From Rhodanobacter sp. UBA5168 (lineage in GTDB: Bacteria > Pseudomonadota > Gammaproteobacteria > Xanthomonadales > Rhodanobacteraceae), in NCBI GenBank assembly GCA_002413455.1, contig DHXA01000182.1, forward strand, positions 28,809 through 46,084: a stretch of 17,276 nucleotides of DNA, read 5' to 3'. Positions 6,439-13,678 of this stretch are shown here, piece by piece. Within the stretch, counting starts at the first letter, position 1. Each line of letters begins with the position of its first letter. The notes beneath the pieces are model-generated. The model did no database searches, had not been told where the DNA came from, and saw only the letters and a list, made by a program, of their open reading frames with translations. A program made the translations under genes and the position numbers.

Positions 6439-7605
6439 ATGAAATACCTTCATCTGATCTGGGCGGCGCTGTTCCGGCGCAAGACCCGCACGATACTCAC
6501 GCTGGTGTCGATCATCGCCGCGTTCCTGCTGTTCGGCATGCTCGATGCGGTACGCACGGGCTTCGACCAGGCCGGCAACAGCGCCAACGGCGCCGAGCGG
6601 CTGCAGACCGGTTCCCGGCTTTCCTTCATCCAGACTCTGCCGCAATCGCTGGAAGCACGCATCTCGCAGGTGCCCGGCGTGAAGATGGTCACCTACGCCA
6701 ACTGGTTCGGCGGCGCCTACCAGGATCCGCACAACCAGGTCTTCAGCTTCGCGGTGGAGCCGAACTATCTCGATCTCTATCCGGAGATGGAAGTGAGTCC
6801 TGCCGAGCGCAAGGCATTCGACACCACCCGCACCGGCGCGCTGGTCGGCGAGAAACTGGCCCAGCGCTTCCACTGGAAGGTGGGCGACAAGATCCCGATG
6901 CAGTCGACGATCTTCCCCAACCATGAAGGCAGCAAGAACTGGACGTTCGACATCGTCGGCATCCTGCACTCGAAGGACAAGAAGTCCGGCGGTTTCTACG
7001 ACCAGATGTTCCTGCTGAACTGGAAATACTTCGACGAGACCACGCCGTACAACCGCGGCCAGGTCGGCTGGTACGTCACGCGTGTCACTGACGTCAATCA
7101 GGCCGATCGGGTGGCCAAGGCGATCGATGCCATCTCGGCCAATTCGGATCACGAGACCCGCACGCAGACCGAGGCCGCGGCCACTGCCAGCTGGATGAAG
7201 CAGCTGGCCGATATCGGCCTGATCGTCACCTCGATCATGGGCGCGGTGTTCTTCACCCTGCTGCTGCTGTCGGGCAACACCATGATGCAGGCCGTGCGCG
7301 AGCGCACCTCCGAACTGGCAGTGCTGAAGACGATCGGCTTCTCCAGCCACAGCGTGCTGGCGATGGTGCTGGCCGAGTCGGTGCTGCTGTTGCTGCTCGG
7401 CGGCGTGCTGGGTCTCGCGCTGGCAATGCTGGTGGTCGGTGGCGTGCATTCCGCCATGGGCGGTGCGATACCCATGGCCCCGGTGGATGCCGGTATCTGG
7501 CTGCATGGTTTGCTGTTGATGATCGCCGCCGGCCTGCTGGTCGGTGCTTTGCCTGCGATGCGCGCGATGCGTCTGAACATTGTCGACGCACTGGCCGGGC
7601 GCTGA
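6439..7605 (+). CDS. ABC exporter permease 1, MacB/FtsX fold
   Basis: The protein has 388 residues with the MacB/FtsX layout. A short amphipathic N-terminus with basic residues (RRKTRT) precedes TM1 (about 18-36). A periplasmic domain of about 220 residues follows, then three C-terminal helices (about 257-279, 305-334 and 353-375). The segment ERTSELAVLKTIGFSSHSVL (288-307) is the conserved cytoplasmic coupling region that contacts the ATPase. The ending LPAMRAMRLNIVDALAG matches the family's P-A-x-R-A-x-x-x-x-P/N-x-x-A-L terminus. GAGGAG precedes the ATG by six bases and overlaps the ATPase stop. Its periplasmic domain has little visible similarity to that of the following permease, so the pair would form a heterodimer around an ATPase dimer. 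Confidence 0.93.
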   Translation: MKYLHLIWAALFRRKTRTILTLVSIIAAFLLFGMLDAVRTGFDQAGNSANGAERLQTGSRLSFIQTLPQSLEARISQVPGVKMVTYANWFGGAYQDPHNQVFSFAVEPNYLDLYPEMEVSPAERKAFDTTRTGALVGEKLAQRFHWKVGDKIPMQSTIFPNHEGSKNWTFDIVGILHSKDKKSGGFYDQMFLLNWKYFDETTPYNRGQVGWYVTRVTDVNQADRVAKAIDAISANSDHETRTQTEAAATASWMKQLADIGLIVTSIMGAVFFTLLLLSGNTMMQAVRERTSELAVLKTIGFSSHSVLAMVLAESVLLLLLGGVLGLALAMLVVGGVHSAMGGAIPMAPVDAGIWLHGLLLMIAAGLLVGALPAMRAMRLNIVDALAGR

Positions 7606-7616
7606 GGAGAACGACC

Positions 7617-8891
7617 ATGTTCCTGCATTCCCTGATGTTATTTTTCTCTGCACTCACCGTGCTGTCGGTGGCGCTGCTCGCCGTGTGGATGCTGCTCACC
7701 CGCCAGGGCCGGCAGGCCATCTCGGTCACCGCGGTCGGCATCAGCACGCTGCGGCAGCGGCTTGGCATGTCGTCGGTGATCGTGATCGGCATCGCCGGCG
7801 TGGTGGCGGTGCTGGTGGCGCTGCTGGCAATGAGCGACGGCTACCGCGAGACGCTGAGCAAGACCGGCAGCGCCGACACCGCCATCGTGATGCGCGGTGC
7901 GTCCGCCTCCGAGGTGATGTCGGTGCTCGACCACGACAGCGTGACCTTGATCCCGCAGACCGCGGGCATCGCCAAGGACGCCAAGGGCCAGCCGATCGCT
8001 TCGCCCGAGCTGGTGGTGGCCGCGAACCTGCCGATCAAGGGTGGCCAGCCGGACGAGGAGGGCAGCGTGCAATTGCGTGGCGTCAGCGATCAGGCCTGGG
8101 CGGTGCGACCGAACCTGAAGATCGTCGAAGGCCGCAAGTTCACTCCCGGCATGCGCGAGCTGATCGTCGGCAAGGGCGCGGCGCGGCAGTTCGCCGGGCT
8201 GGAACCGGGCCACGAGATCCGTCTCGGCAGCCAGTTGTGGACGGTGGTGGGCGTGTTCGCTTCCGGCGACTCGATGGACTCGGAAGTGTGGGGCGATGCC
8301 GGCGTGGTGGCCGACACTTACCGTCGCGGCAGCAGCCGCGCATCGGTCACCGTGAAGCTGGCCGATCCCGGCGCGTTCGATGCGTTCAAGGCGACGCTGG
8401 AAGCGAATCCGCAGCTGAAGGTCGACGTCAGCACCACGCTCGATTATTTCAGCAAGCAGTCCGAAGGCATGAGCACCTTCCTCACCATCATCGGCATCGT
8501 GGTCGGCTCGATCATGGCGATCGGTGCGATCTTCGGCGCGCTCAACTGCATGTTCGCCGCGGTCGCGGCCCGTGCGCGCGAGATCGCCACCTTGCGCGCG
8601 ATCGGTTTCCGCGGACTGCCGGTGGTGGTGGCGGTGATGCTGGAAACCATGCTGCTGGCCCTGCTCGGCGGCCTGATCGGTGGCCTGCTGGCGTGGCTGG
8701 TGTTCAACGGCTACAGCGCGTCCACGCTGGCCGCGGGCTCGGTCGGCAAGCTCAGCTTCGAGCTGCGGGTTTCCGCCCAGCTGCTGTGGGTCGGCCTGCT
8801 GTGGGCGCTCACCATCGGCTTCATCGGCGGGCTGTTTCCCGCGGTTCGCGCGGCGCGGCTGCCGGTGACCACGGCGTTGCGCGAACTGTAG
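7617..8891 (+). CDS. ABC exporter permease 2, MacB/FtsX fold with an extra N-terminal helix
   Basis: The 424-residue product resembles permease 1 at its C-terminal end: helices at about 286-312, 335-362 and 388-408, coupling segment ARAREIATLRAIGFRGLP (318-334) and terminus FPAVRAARLPVTTALREL. Unlike a standard four-helix FtsX permease, it has an additional hydrophobic segment at about 3-27, then a basic linker (TRQGRQ to TLRQRLG), before the usual TM1 at about 51-71. The periplasmic domain contains VRPNLKIVEGRKFTPGMRELIVGKGAARQFAG, typical of MacB-type periplasmic domains. GAGGAG lies seven bases before the ATG at 7617, and the gene starts 11 bases after permease 1 ends. It is the last gene of the operon, followed by a strong hairpin. 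Confidence 0.93.
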   Translation: MFLHSLMLFFSALTVLSVALLAVWMLLTRQGRQAISVTAVGISTLRQRLGMSSVIVIGIAGVVAVLVALLAMSDGYRETLSKTGSADTAIVMRGASASEVMSVLDHDSVTLIPQTAGIAKDAKGQPIASPELVVAANLPIKGGQPDEEGSVQLRGVSDQAWAVRPNLKIVEGRKFTPGMRELIVGKGAARQFAGLEPGHEIRLGSQLWTVVGVFASGDSMDSEVWGDAGVVADTYRRGSSRASVTVKLADPGAFDAFKATLEANPQLKVDVSTTLDYFSKQSEGMSTFLTIIGIVVGSIMAIGAIFGALNCMFAAVAARAREIATLRAIGFRGLPVVVAVMLETMLLALLGGLIGGLLAWLVFNGYSASTLAAGSVGKLSFELRVSAQLLWVGLLWALTIGFIGGLFPAVRAARLPVTTALREL

Positions 8892-8899
8892 CGTCGATC

Positions 8900-8927
8900 G
8901 GCGGGAGCGCATGCGTGCGCTCCCGCC
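8900..8927. terminator. Bidirectional hairpin terminator
   Basis: Arms 8900-8911 and 8916-8927 form a perfect 12-bp stem (GGCGGGAGCGCA and its complement) with a TGCG loop. It sits 8 bases after the permease 2 stop and 7 bases before the stop of the facing transporter gene, as expected for a terminator shared by convergent genes. There is no long T-tract. Confidence 0.75.
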
Positions 8928-8934
8928 ACCCCAT

Positions 8935-10347
8935 CTACGGCATCACCGGTGGCAGGTAATCCAGCGTCATCCCGAGCAGCCACAGCATGCCCAGCACCAG
9001 CGGCACGTGCACCACCAGCTGCATGAAGGTATAGCCGACCACGTCGCGCGCCTTCAGTCCCAGCACGCCGAGCAGCGGCAGCATCCAGAACGGGTTGATC
9101 AGGTTCGGCAACGCCTCGGCCGCGTTGTACACCTGCACCGCCCAACCCAGGTGCACGTGCAGGTCGTTCGCCGCCTGCATCACGTACGGCGCCTCGACCA
9201 GCCACTTGCCGCCGCCGGACGGTACGAAGAAACCGAGCACGGCCGAGTACGCACCCATCACCGCGGGGAAGCTGTCGGCGGTGGCGACATGCACGAACAG
9301 GTTCGACAGCCGGTGCGCCAGCGTCACGCCGCCGCTGCCAGGCACCTGCGTGAGCAAGGCGGCGATGCCGCCGTACAGCGGAAACTGGATCAGCACGCCG
9401 GCCGTGCTCGGCACCGCGCGGCTCACCGCATCGAGGAAGCTGCGCGGGCGCCAGTGCAGCAGGATGCCCAGCGTCAGGAACAGGAAGTTGTAGGTGTTGA
9501 GGTTGGCGATCGCGCTGATCGCCGGCTTGCTGGCGAACTCGTGGCCGAGCCAGCCCAGGCCCAGCAGGCCGATCGCCAAAGACAGCAGCGGGCTGTATTC
9601 CAACCACTCGCCGGGACGTGTGCGCGGCGGCAGCACCGGCGTCGAGGTTTCGCCCGCGTCGAAATCCTGCGCGGTGCGCGCGTTCGCCTCCGACGGTGCG
9701 GTGAACCAGCAGATCAGCAGCGACACCGCGATCAGCACACCGGTCAGCACGAACGACTGCCACAGGAAAATCGTTTCGCTGAAAGGCAGCACGCCGGTGA
9801 TCGCCAACAGGCCCGGCGGCATGCTGGCCGGATTCGCCTGCAACTGCGCCGCCGATGACGACAACCCCATCGCCCAGATCGCGCCGAGGCCGAGATAAGC
9901 GGCCGCACCGGCGGCGCGGTAATCCATGCGCAGGTCGGTGCGTCGCGCCAGCGCGCGTACCAGCAAGCCACCGAACACCAGCGAGAAACCCCAGCTCAGC
10001 AACGACGCCAGCATGCTCACCAGCGCCACGTAGACGATCGCGCCGCGGCCCGTGCGCGGTGCGCGCGCGAGCACGTCGATGAGGCGCGCCACCACCGGCG
10101 CCGTGGCCAGCACGTAGCCACCGATCACCACGAACGTCATCTGCATGGTGAACGGGATCAGGCTCCAGAAGCCGTCGCCGAACGCGCTCACCGCTGCCGC
10201 GGGCGTGGCACCGAAAGCGAATGCCGCCAGCGCCACCACCACCACGCCGAGCGCGGCGAACACCCAGGCATCGGGAAACCAGCGCTCCGCCCAGGCTGCG
10301 CTGCGCAAGGCGGCGCGCGCCATCCATCCGTCTTGCGATGCGTTCAT
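8935..10347 (-). CDS. atoE: Short-chain fatty acid transporter, AtoE family
   Basis: This integral membrane carrier is predicted to take up short-chain fatty acids such as butyrate or acetoacetate, as AtoE is thought to do in Escherichia coli. The start at 10347 has GGAG six bases upstream; two in-frame ATGs further up lack this. The product has 470 residues with about ten to twelve hydrophobic segments. Family words are FGDGFWSLIPFTMQMTFVVIGGYVLA (56-81), LSWGFSLVFGGLLVRALARR (117-136), IQFPLYGGIAALL (320-332) and VPSGGGKWLVEAPYVM (375-390). The VPSGGG-W-V-P motif is characteristic of AtoE/TIGR00366 proteins. Unlike in E. coli, no acetyl-CoA:acetoacetate transferase or thiolase gene adjoins it, so the role in acetoacetate use is only inferred. 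It is convergent with the ABC operon. Confidence 0.92.
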   Translation of the reverse strand: MNASQDGWMARAALRSAAWAERWFPDAWVFAALGVVVVALAAFAFGATPAAAVSAFGDGFWSLIPFTMQMTFVVIGGYVLATAPVVARLIDVLARAPRTGRGAIVYVALVSMLASLLSWGFSLVFGGLLVRALARRTDLRMDYRAAGAAAYLGLGAIWAMGLSSSAAQLQANPASMPPGLLAITGVLPFSETIFLWQSFVLTGVLIAVSLLICWFTAPSEANARTAQDFDAGETSTPVLPPRTRPGEWLEYSPLLSLAIGLLGLGWLGHEFASKPAISAIANLNTYNFLFLTLGILLHWRPRSFLDAVSRAVPSTAGVLIQFPLYGGIAALLTQVPGSGGVTLAHRLSNLFVHVATADSFPAVMGAYSAVLGFFVPSGGGKWLVEAPYVMQAANDLHVHLGWAVQVYNAAEALPNLINPFWMLPLLGVLGLKARDVVGYTFMQLVVHVPLVLGMLWLLGMTLDYLPPVMP

Positions 10348-10445
10348 GCGGCTCTCCATCGGTGATCCCGACATCGTGGCGCTGCTGCGGTCGCGTCCGC
10401 AAGCCGACCGAGTCCGACCAGCGATGGGTGGCTGCTTCTCCGCGT

Positions 10446-10506
10446 GAAAGCGGCCTCAGCCGCAACGCTCATGACGAAAGGCATCGCGACTGACGTCGCT
10501 TCCACA
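10446..10506. repeat. Degenerate pair of inverted REP-like elements
   Basis: The first element has the stem GCGGC (10450-10454), CTCA, GCCGC (10459-10463), then AACGCTCATGACG. The second, inverted element has GCGAC (10486-10490), TGAC, GTCGC (10495-10499), then TTCCACA. Together they have the head-to-head form of a REP dimer whose second copy has mutated. The first copy matches the element at 5693-5719. The pair fills the gap between the YedA-like and AtoE-like genes and may act as a 3'-end stabiliser. Confidence 0.6.
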
Positions 10507-10515
10507 TGAGGCAAG

Positions 10516-11469
10516 CTACGCGGCTTTCCGCCTCTGCTTCGCCAGCGTGATCACCGCCACGCCGAACAGGATGATCGCCATGCCGGTGAGATCGTACGGA
10601 CCGACATGTTCGCCGGCGAGCAACACGCCGAACAGCACGGCTACCGGAGGGTTCACGTAGGCGTAGCTGGTCGCCAGCGCCGGACGGGCGTGCTTGAGCA
10701 CATACAGGTACGCGCTGAACGCGATGATCGAACCGAACACGGCCAGGTAGACCACCGCCAGCGTGGCGCGCGTGGCCGGATGCGCGGGCAGGTCTTCGCC
10801 GCTGGCAAAGCCGACCAGCAGCAGGGCGACGCTGGCGCAGAGCATCTGCGCGGCCGTGTTCATCGGCCCCGGCGGCATCTCCCGGCGCCGGCTCCAGGCC
10901 GAGCCGAAGGCCCAGCACATCGCCGCGACCAGCAGAGCCAACGCACCGAGGCGCGAACCGGACAGGCTGCTGCCCAGGTTCAGCACGATCACGCCGGCAA
11001 AGCCAATCGCCAGGCCGATGCTCTCGCGCCGGTTCGGCCACTCGCCGTACATGCCGGAGAACAGTGCGGCGAACAGCGGCATGCTGGCCACGGCCACGGC
11101 GGCGATGCCGGAGCTCACCCGTTCTTCGGCGAAACACACCAGGCCGTTGCCGAAGCCGAGCAACAGCAAGCCTGTGAAGGCGGCATTGCGCCATTGCAGC
11201 GGGGTTGGCGACGCCATCCCGCGCCAGCGCAGGAAGCCATACAACGCCACGCCGGCGCACAGGAAACGCACGCCGGCCAGCAGGAACGGCGGGTAGCTTT
11301 CCAGCGCATAGCGGATGCCCAGATAGGTCGAGCCCCAGATCACGTACAACGCGAGCAGCGCCAGCGGAATCAGCAAGCGGGGATCGGTCAGGCGGCGCGG
11401 CGCTTTTTCAACCGCGGCGACGGTGCAGATGTCGGGCATGGAGAGCAGGTCGACTGGGGGATCGTGCAT
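10516..11469 (-). CDS. yedA: DMT-superfamily exporter, YedA-like (two EamA domains)
   Basis: This secondary transporter of the drug/metabolite superfamily is predicted to export small metabolites or amino acids. From 11469 it has 317 residues and about ten helices in two EamA repeats. The sequence follows E. coli YedA almost word by word: LYVIWGSTYLGIRYALESYPPFLLAGVRFL, GLLLLGFGNGLVCFAEERVSSGIAAV, GLAIGFAGVIVLNLGSSLSG, FGSIIAFSAYLYVLKHARPALATSYAYVNPPVAVLFG and a basic C-terminal tail. The start is uncertain. ATG 11469 has only a weak GCGGAT nearby, and ATG 11439 is an alternative that leaves the helices intact. Both lack a good ribosome-binding site. The upstream small membrane protein gene on the same strand ends 70 bases away, so they may share a transcript. 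Confidence 0.9.
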   Translation of the reverse strand: MHDPPVDLLSMPDICTVAAVEKAPRRLTDPRLLIPLALLALYVIWGSTYLGIRYALESYPPFLLAGVRFLCAGVALYGFLRWRGMASPTPLQWRNAAFTGLLLLGFGNGLVCFAEERVSSGIAAVAVASMPLFAALFSGMYGEWPNRRESIGLAIGFAGVIVLNLGSSLSGSRLGALALLVAAMCWAFGSAWSRRREMPPGPMNTAAQMLCASVALLLVGFASGEDLPAHPATRATLAVVYLAVFGSIIAFSAYLYVLKHARPALATSYAYVNPPVAVLFGVLLAGEHVGPYDLTGMAIILFGVAVITLAKQRRKAA

Positions 11470-11539
11470 TATCCGCGAGGTGGCTTGCGTTGTCCCCATG
11501 GATGCGCGCACTGGTCGACGCGCCGATGGACATGCCGAG

Positions 11540-11818
11540 TCAGTGCGGAACGGGGCGTCCCTGCTGCTGGATCACCACGAACTCGCCTTCCAGCACGGTC
11601 GGCTGATGGGCGGCGTTCGGCACCGCAGGCGTCGCCGGCGCGCGGCTGTGCTTCCATTGACGTACGGCGAGCACGATGACGCCGCCAACCAGCAGCACAC
11701 CTGCCACCACCAGTCCGAATATCAGCAGCACGCCGATCAGCGCCACGCCGAGCAGCAGCGACAAGGCGCGCGCCAGCGGGTGACGGGAACGGCGCATGGA
11801 AGGCATGGAGAAGTACAT
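11540..11818 (-). CDS. Small hydrophobic membrane protein, function unknown
   Basis: The gene encodes up to 92 residues. A basic N-terminus (MRRSRHPLARA) precedes an unbroken hydrophobic stretch, about residues 19-51, built of Leu, Val, Gly, Ile and Ala. This is long enough for one extended or two tightly hairpinned helices. A polar, proline-containing tail ends with EGEFVVIQQQGRPVPH. In-frame ATGs occur at 11818, 11806 and 11797, and none has a clear ribosome-binding site, so the start is tentative. It is divergent from the Rieske gene, with a 77-base AT-rich gap between them, and lies upstream of the YedA-like gene. I do not recognise the family. Coding status rests on the amphipathic design and the clean fit between neighbours. 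Confidence 0.65.
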   Translation of the reverse strand: MYFSMPSMRRSRHPLARALSLLLGVALIGVLLIFGLVVAGVLLVGGVIVLAVRQWKHSRAPATPAVPNAAHQPTVLEGEFVVIQQQGRPVPH

Positions 11819-11831
11819 GTGTTAAAAATCC

Positions 11832-11843
11832 GTGTGGTAAAAT
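11832..11843 (+). promoter_or_regulatory. Candidate extended -10 promoter for the Rieske gene
   Basis: TGG followed by TAAAAT at 11838-11843 fits an extended -10 element (TGn plus TANNNT) in a locally AT-rich stretch. It lies about 53 bases before the Rieske start. No good -35 hexamer is visible at 17 bases spacing, which is acceptable for extended -10 promoters. The assignment is by eye. Confidence 0.3.
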
Positions 11844-11895
11844 CAACGACTTACGTGGCAACCATGGGGCCGTCCGGCCCGCGAGGCAAGTGCCG

Positions 11896-12261
11896 ATGGA
11901 TACAGTGAACCCGGTCGAATCGCCGCATACGCTGGCACTGTGCCGACTGGACGAGATTCCCGATGGCGGTGCCACCGCAGTCGACGCGACACTCGCCGAT
12001 GGCATGGAAAGCCTGATCCTGCTGCGCCATGGAGAGCAGGTGGATGGCTACCTCAATGTCTGCCCGCATGCCGGCCGTCGGCTGGACTATGCACCCGGCA
12101 AGTTTCTGCTGAAGAACGACACCCTGATTTGCGCCGTGCATGGCGCGACTTTCAATCGGACCGACGGTCTGTGTATCGCCGGGCCGTGCCGCGGCGAGCA
12201 TCTGCGCCCGGTCGCGGTATGCGTGCAAGGCGGCGCGATCCATCTCGCGGACGACGCCTGA
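11896..12261 (+). CDS. Stand-alone Rieske-type [2Fe-2S] ferredoxin
   Basis: This small soluble electron-transfer protein of 121 residues has the full Rieske cluster-binding set: Cys56-x-His58 in NVCPHAGRRLDY and Cys79-x2-His82 in ICAVHGATFN. The two motifs are 20 residues apart, typical of ferredoxin-type Rieske proteins. The second motif uses AVHGATF, where dioxygenase ferredoxins have P-H-G-x-x-F/Y. There is no signal peptide or membrane anchor, so it is cytoplasmic rather than a cytochrome bc1 subunit. ATG 11896 has GAGG nine bases upstream; a GTG two codons earlier is possible. No oxygenase, reductase or nitrite reductase large subunit is adjacent, so its partner is unknown. It ends only 6 bases before the end of the convergent tviB gene, with no hairpin between them. 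Confidence 0.93.
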   Translation: MDTVNPVESPHTLALCRLDEIPDGGATAVDATLADGMESLILLRHGEQVDGYLNVCPHAGRRLDYAPGKFLLKNDTLICAVHGATFNRTDGLCIAGPCRGEHLRPVAVCVQGGAIHLADDA

Positions 12262-12267
12262 GCCGAC

Positions 12268-13551
12268 TCACAGGCGGCCGTCGGCGACATCCCGCTCCAG
12301 CAGGTTCTTGATGTCGAAGATGGCGCATGATTCGCGGCCGAACTTGCGGATCGCCTCGCTGCCCAACCGGGCAAATCGCTCATGCGCCACGGCGAGCACG
12401 ACCGCGTCGTAGACGCCTTGCTCGACCTGCGCAATGGGCGTGATGCCGAGTTTTTGGGTCGCCTCGTCGGCATCGGCCCATGGATCGTGGACGTCGACCT
12501 CGGCGTGCGCGGCCTGCAGTTCGCGCACGATCTCCACCACGCGCGTGTTGCGCAGATCGGGGCAATCCTCCTTGAAGGTCAGGCCCAGCACGAGGATGCG
12601 CGAGCCGACCACGTGGATGCGCTTGTTCGCCATCAGCCGGATCACCTGGTGGGCAACGTACAGGCCCATGCGGCTGTTGATGCGGCGCGCGGCGAGGATC
12701 AGCTCCGGGTGATAGCCCAGCACGGTCGCCTTGTGCGTGAGGTAATACGGATCGACGCCGATGCAGTGACCGCCGACCAGGCCTGGCTTGAACGGCAGGA
12801 AGTTCCACTTGGTGCCGGCGGCAGCCAGCACATCGTGGGTATCGATGCCCATCGCGTTGAAGATCATCGCCAGCTCGTTGACGAGCGCGATGTTGACGTC
12901 GCGCTGGGTGTTCTCGATCACCTTGGCCGCTTCGGCCACCTTGATGCTGGAGGCCTTGTGCGTACCGGCGGTGATGATGCGCCGGTACAGCGCGTCGACG
13001 AAGTCGGCGGTCTGCGGCGTGGAGCCGGAGGTGATCTTGGTGATCGTTGGCAGCCGATGCTCGCGGTCGCCGGGGTTGATGCGTTCCGGGCTGTAGCCGC
13101 AAGTGAAGTCGTGGTTGAAGCGCAGTCCGGAAACCCGTTCCAGCACCGGTACGCAGATTTCCTCGGTGGTGCCGGGATACACCGTCGATTCGTAGATCAC
13201 GATGTCGCCGCGCTTGAGCACTTTGCCGATGCTGGCGCTGGCGCTCTCCAGTGGGCTCAGATCCGGCCGGTTGGCCTCGTCGACGGGCGTGGGCACAGTG
13301 ACGATGAACACATTGCAGCCGGCGAGGTCGCCGATGTCGGCGCTGAAGCGCAGGCGGTCGGCAGCCGCCAGTTCCTCCAGCTGGGTTTCCCGGGTGTGAT
13401 CACGGCCGGCACGCAGCTCATCGACGCGGGCGGCGTGGATATCGAAACCCACCGTGTCGAAGTGCTTGCCGAATTCAACGGCGAGCGGCAGGCCGACATA
13501 ACCGAGACCGACGATCGCAATTTTCGTGGACGCCAACGATGGGTTCTGCAT
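12268..13551 (-). CDS. tviB: TviB/VipA-type UDP-N-acetylglucosamine (nucleotide sugar) 6-dehydrogenase
   Basis: From family knowledge, TviB oxidises the C6 hydroxyl of UDP-GlcNAc to a carboxylate with two NAD+; an epimerase then gives UDP-GalNAcA for acidic polysaccharides. The 427-residue protein has the NAD-binding fold at its start, with KIAIVGLGYVGLPLAVEFGK at 10-29. The conserved VPTP (86-89) and ESTVYPGTTEE (121-131) follow. AAKVIENTQRDVNIALVNEL (208-227) carries Lys210, and the catalytic Cys263 lies in GGHCIGVDPYYLTHKA. The C-terminal sugar-binding domain has LGLTFKEDCPDLRNTR. The wording matches Salmonella TviB closely across its whole length. There is no TviC epimerase or glycosyltransferase beside it. 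A weak promoter-like pair (TTGTAT at 13610-13615, TAGACT at 13585-13590, 19-base spacer) precedes it. The ribosome-binding site is weak. Confidence 0.96.
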   Translation of the reverse strand: MQNPSLASTKIAIVGLGYVGLPLAVEFGKHFDTVGFDIHAARVDELRAGRDHTRETQLEELAAADRLRFSADIGDLAGCNVFIVTVPTPVDEANRPDLSPLESASASIGKVLKRGDIVIYESTVYPGTTEEICVPVLERVSGLRFNHDFTCGYSPERINPGDREHRLPTITKITSGSTPQTADFVDALYRRIITAGTHKASSIKVAEAAKVIENTQRDVNIALVNELAMIFNAMGIDTHDVLAAAGTKWNFLPFKPGLVGGHCIGVDPYYLTHKATVLGYHPELILAARRINSRMGLYVAHQVIRLMANKRIHVVGSRILVLGLTFKEDCPDLRNTRVVEIVRELQAAHAEVDVHDPWADADEATQKLGITPIAQVEQGVYDAVVLAVAHERFARLGSEAIRKFGRESCAIFDIKNLLERDVADGRL

Positions 13552-13678
13552 GAGCCTGGTTGTACCTTGCCGCGAGCAGCGGTCAGTCTAGCGGGCTTGC
13601 GCTGGTTGCATACAAGGATGATTGGCGACAGGGCCGCGTCCGTGATTGCGCGAAGGCGATCGGGCGAAGGCGCGCAGG

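Noticed and set aside
6343..8912. Minus-strand frames of 436 and 424 codons opposite the two permeases
   Set aside because: They mirror the permease genes; the translations are His/Gln/Arg-rich without membrane or enzyme motifs.
13650..13672. Two copies of GCGAAGGCG 14 bases apart near the SLC13 stop
   Set aside because: A nine-base direct repeat in DNA this GC-rich is likely by chance, and no further unit follows.
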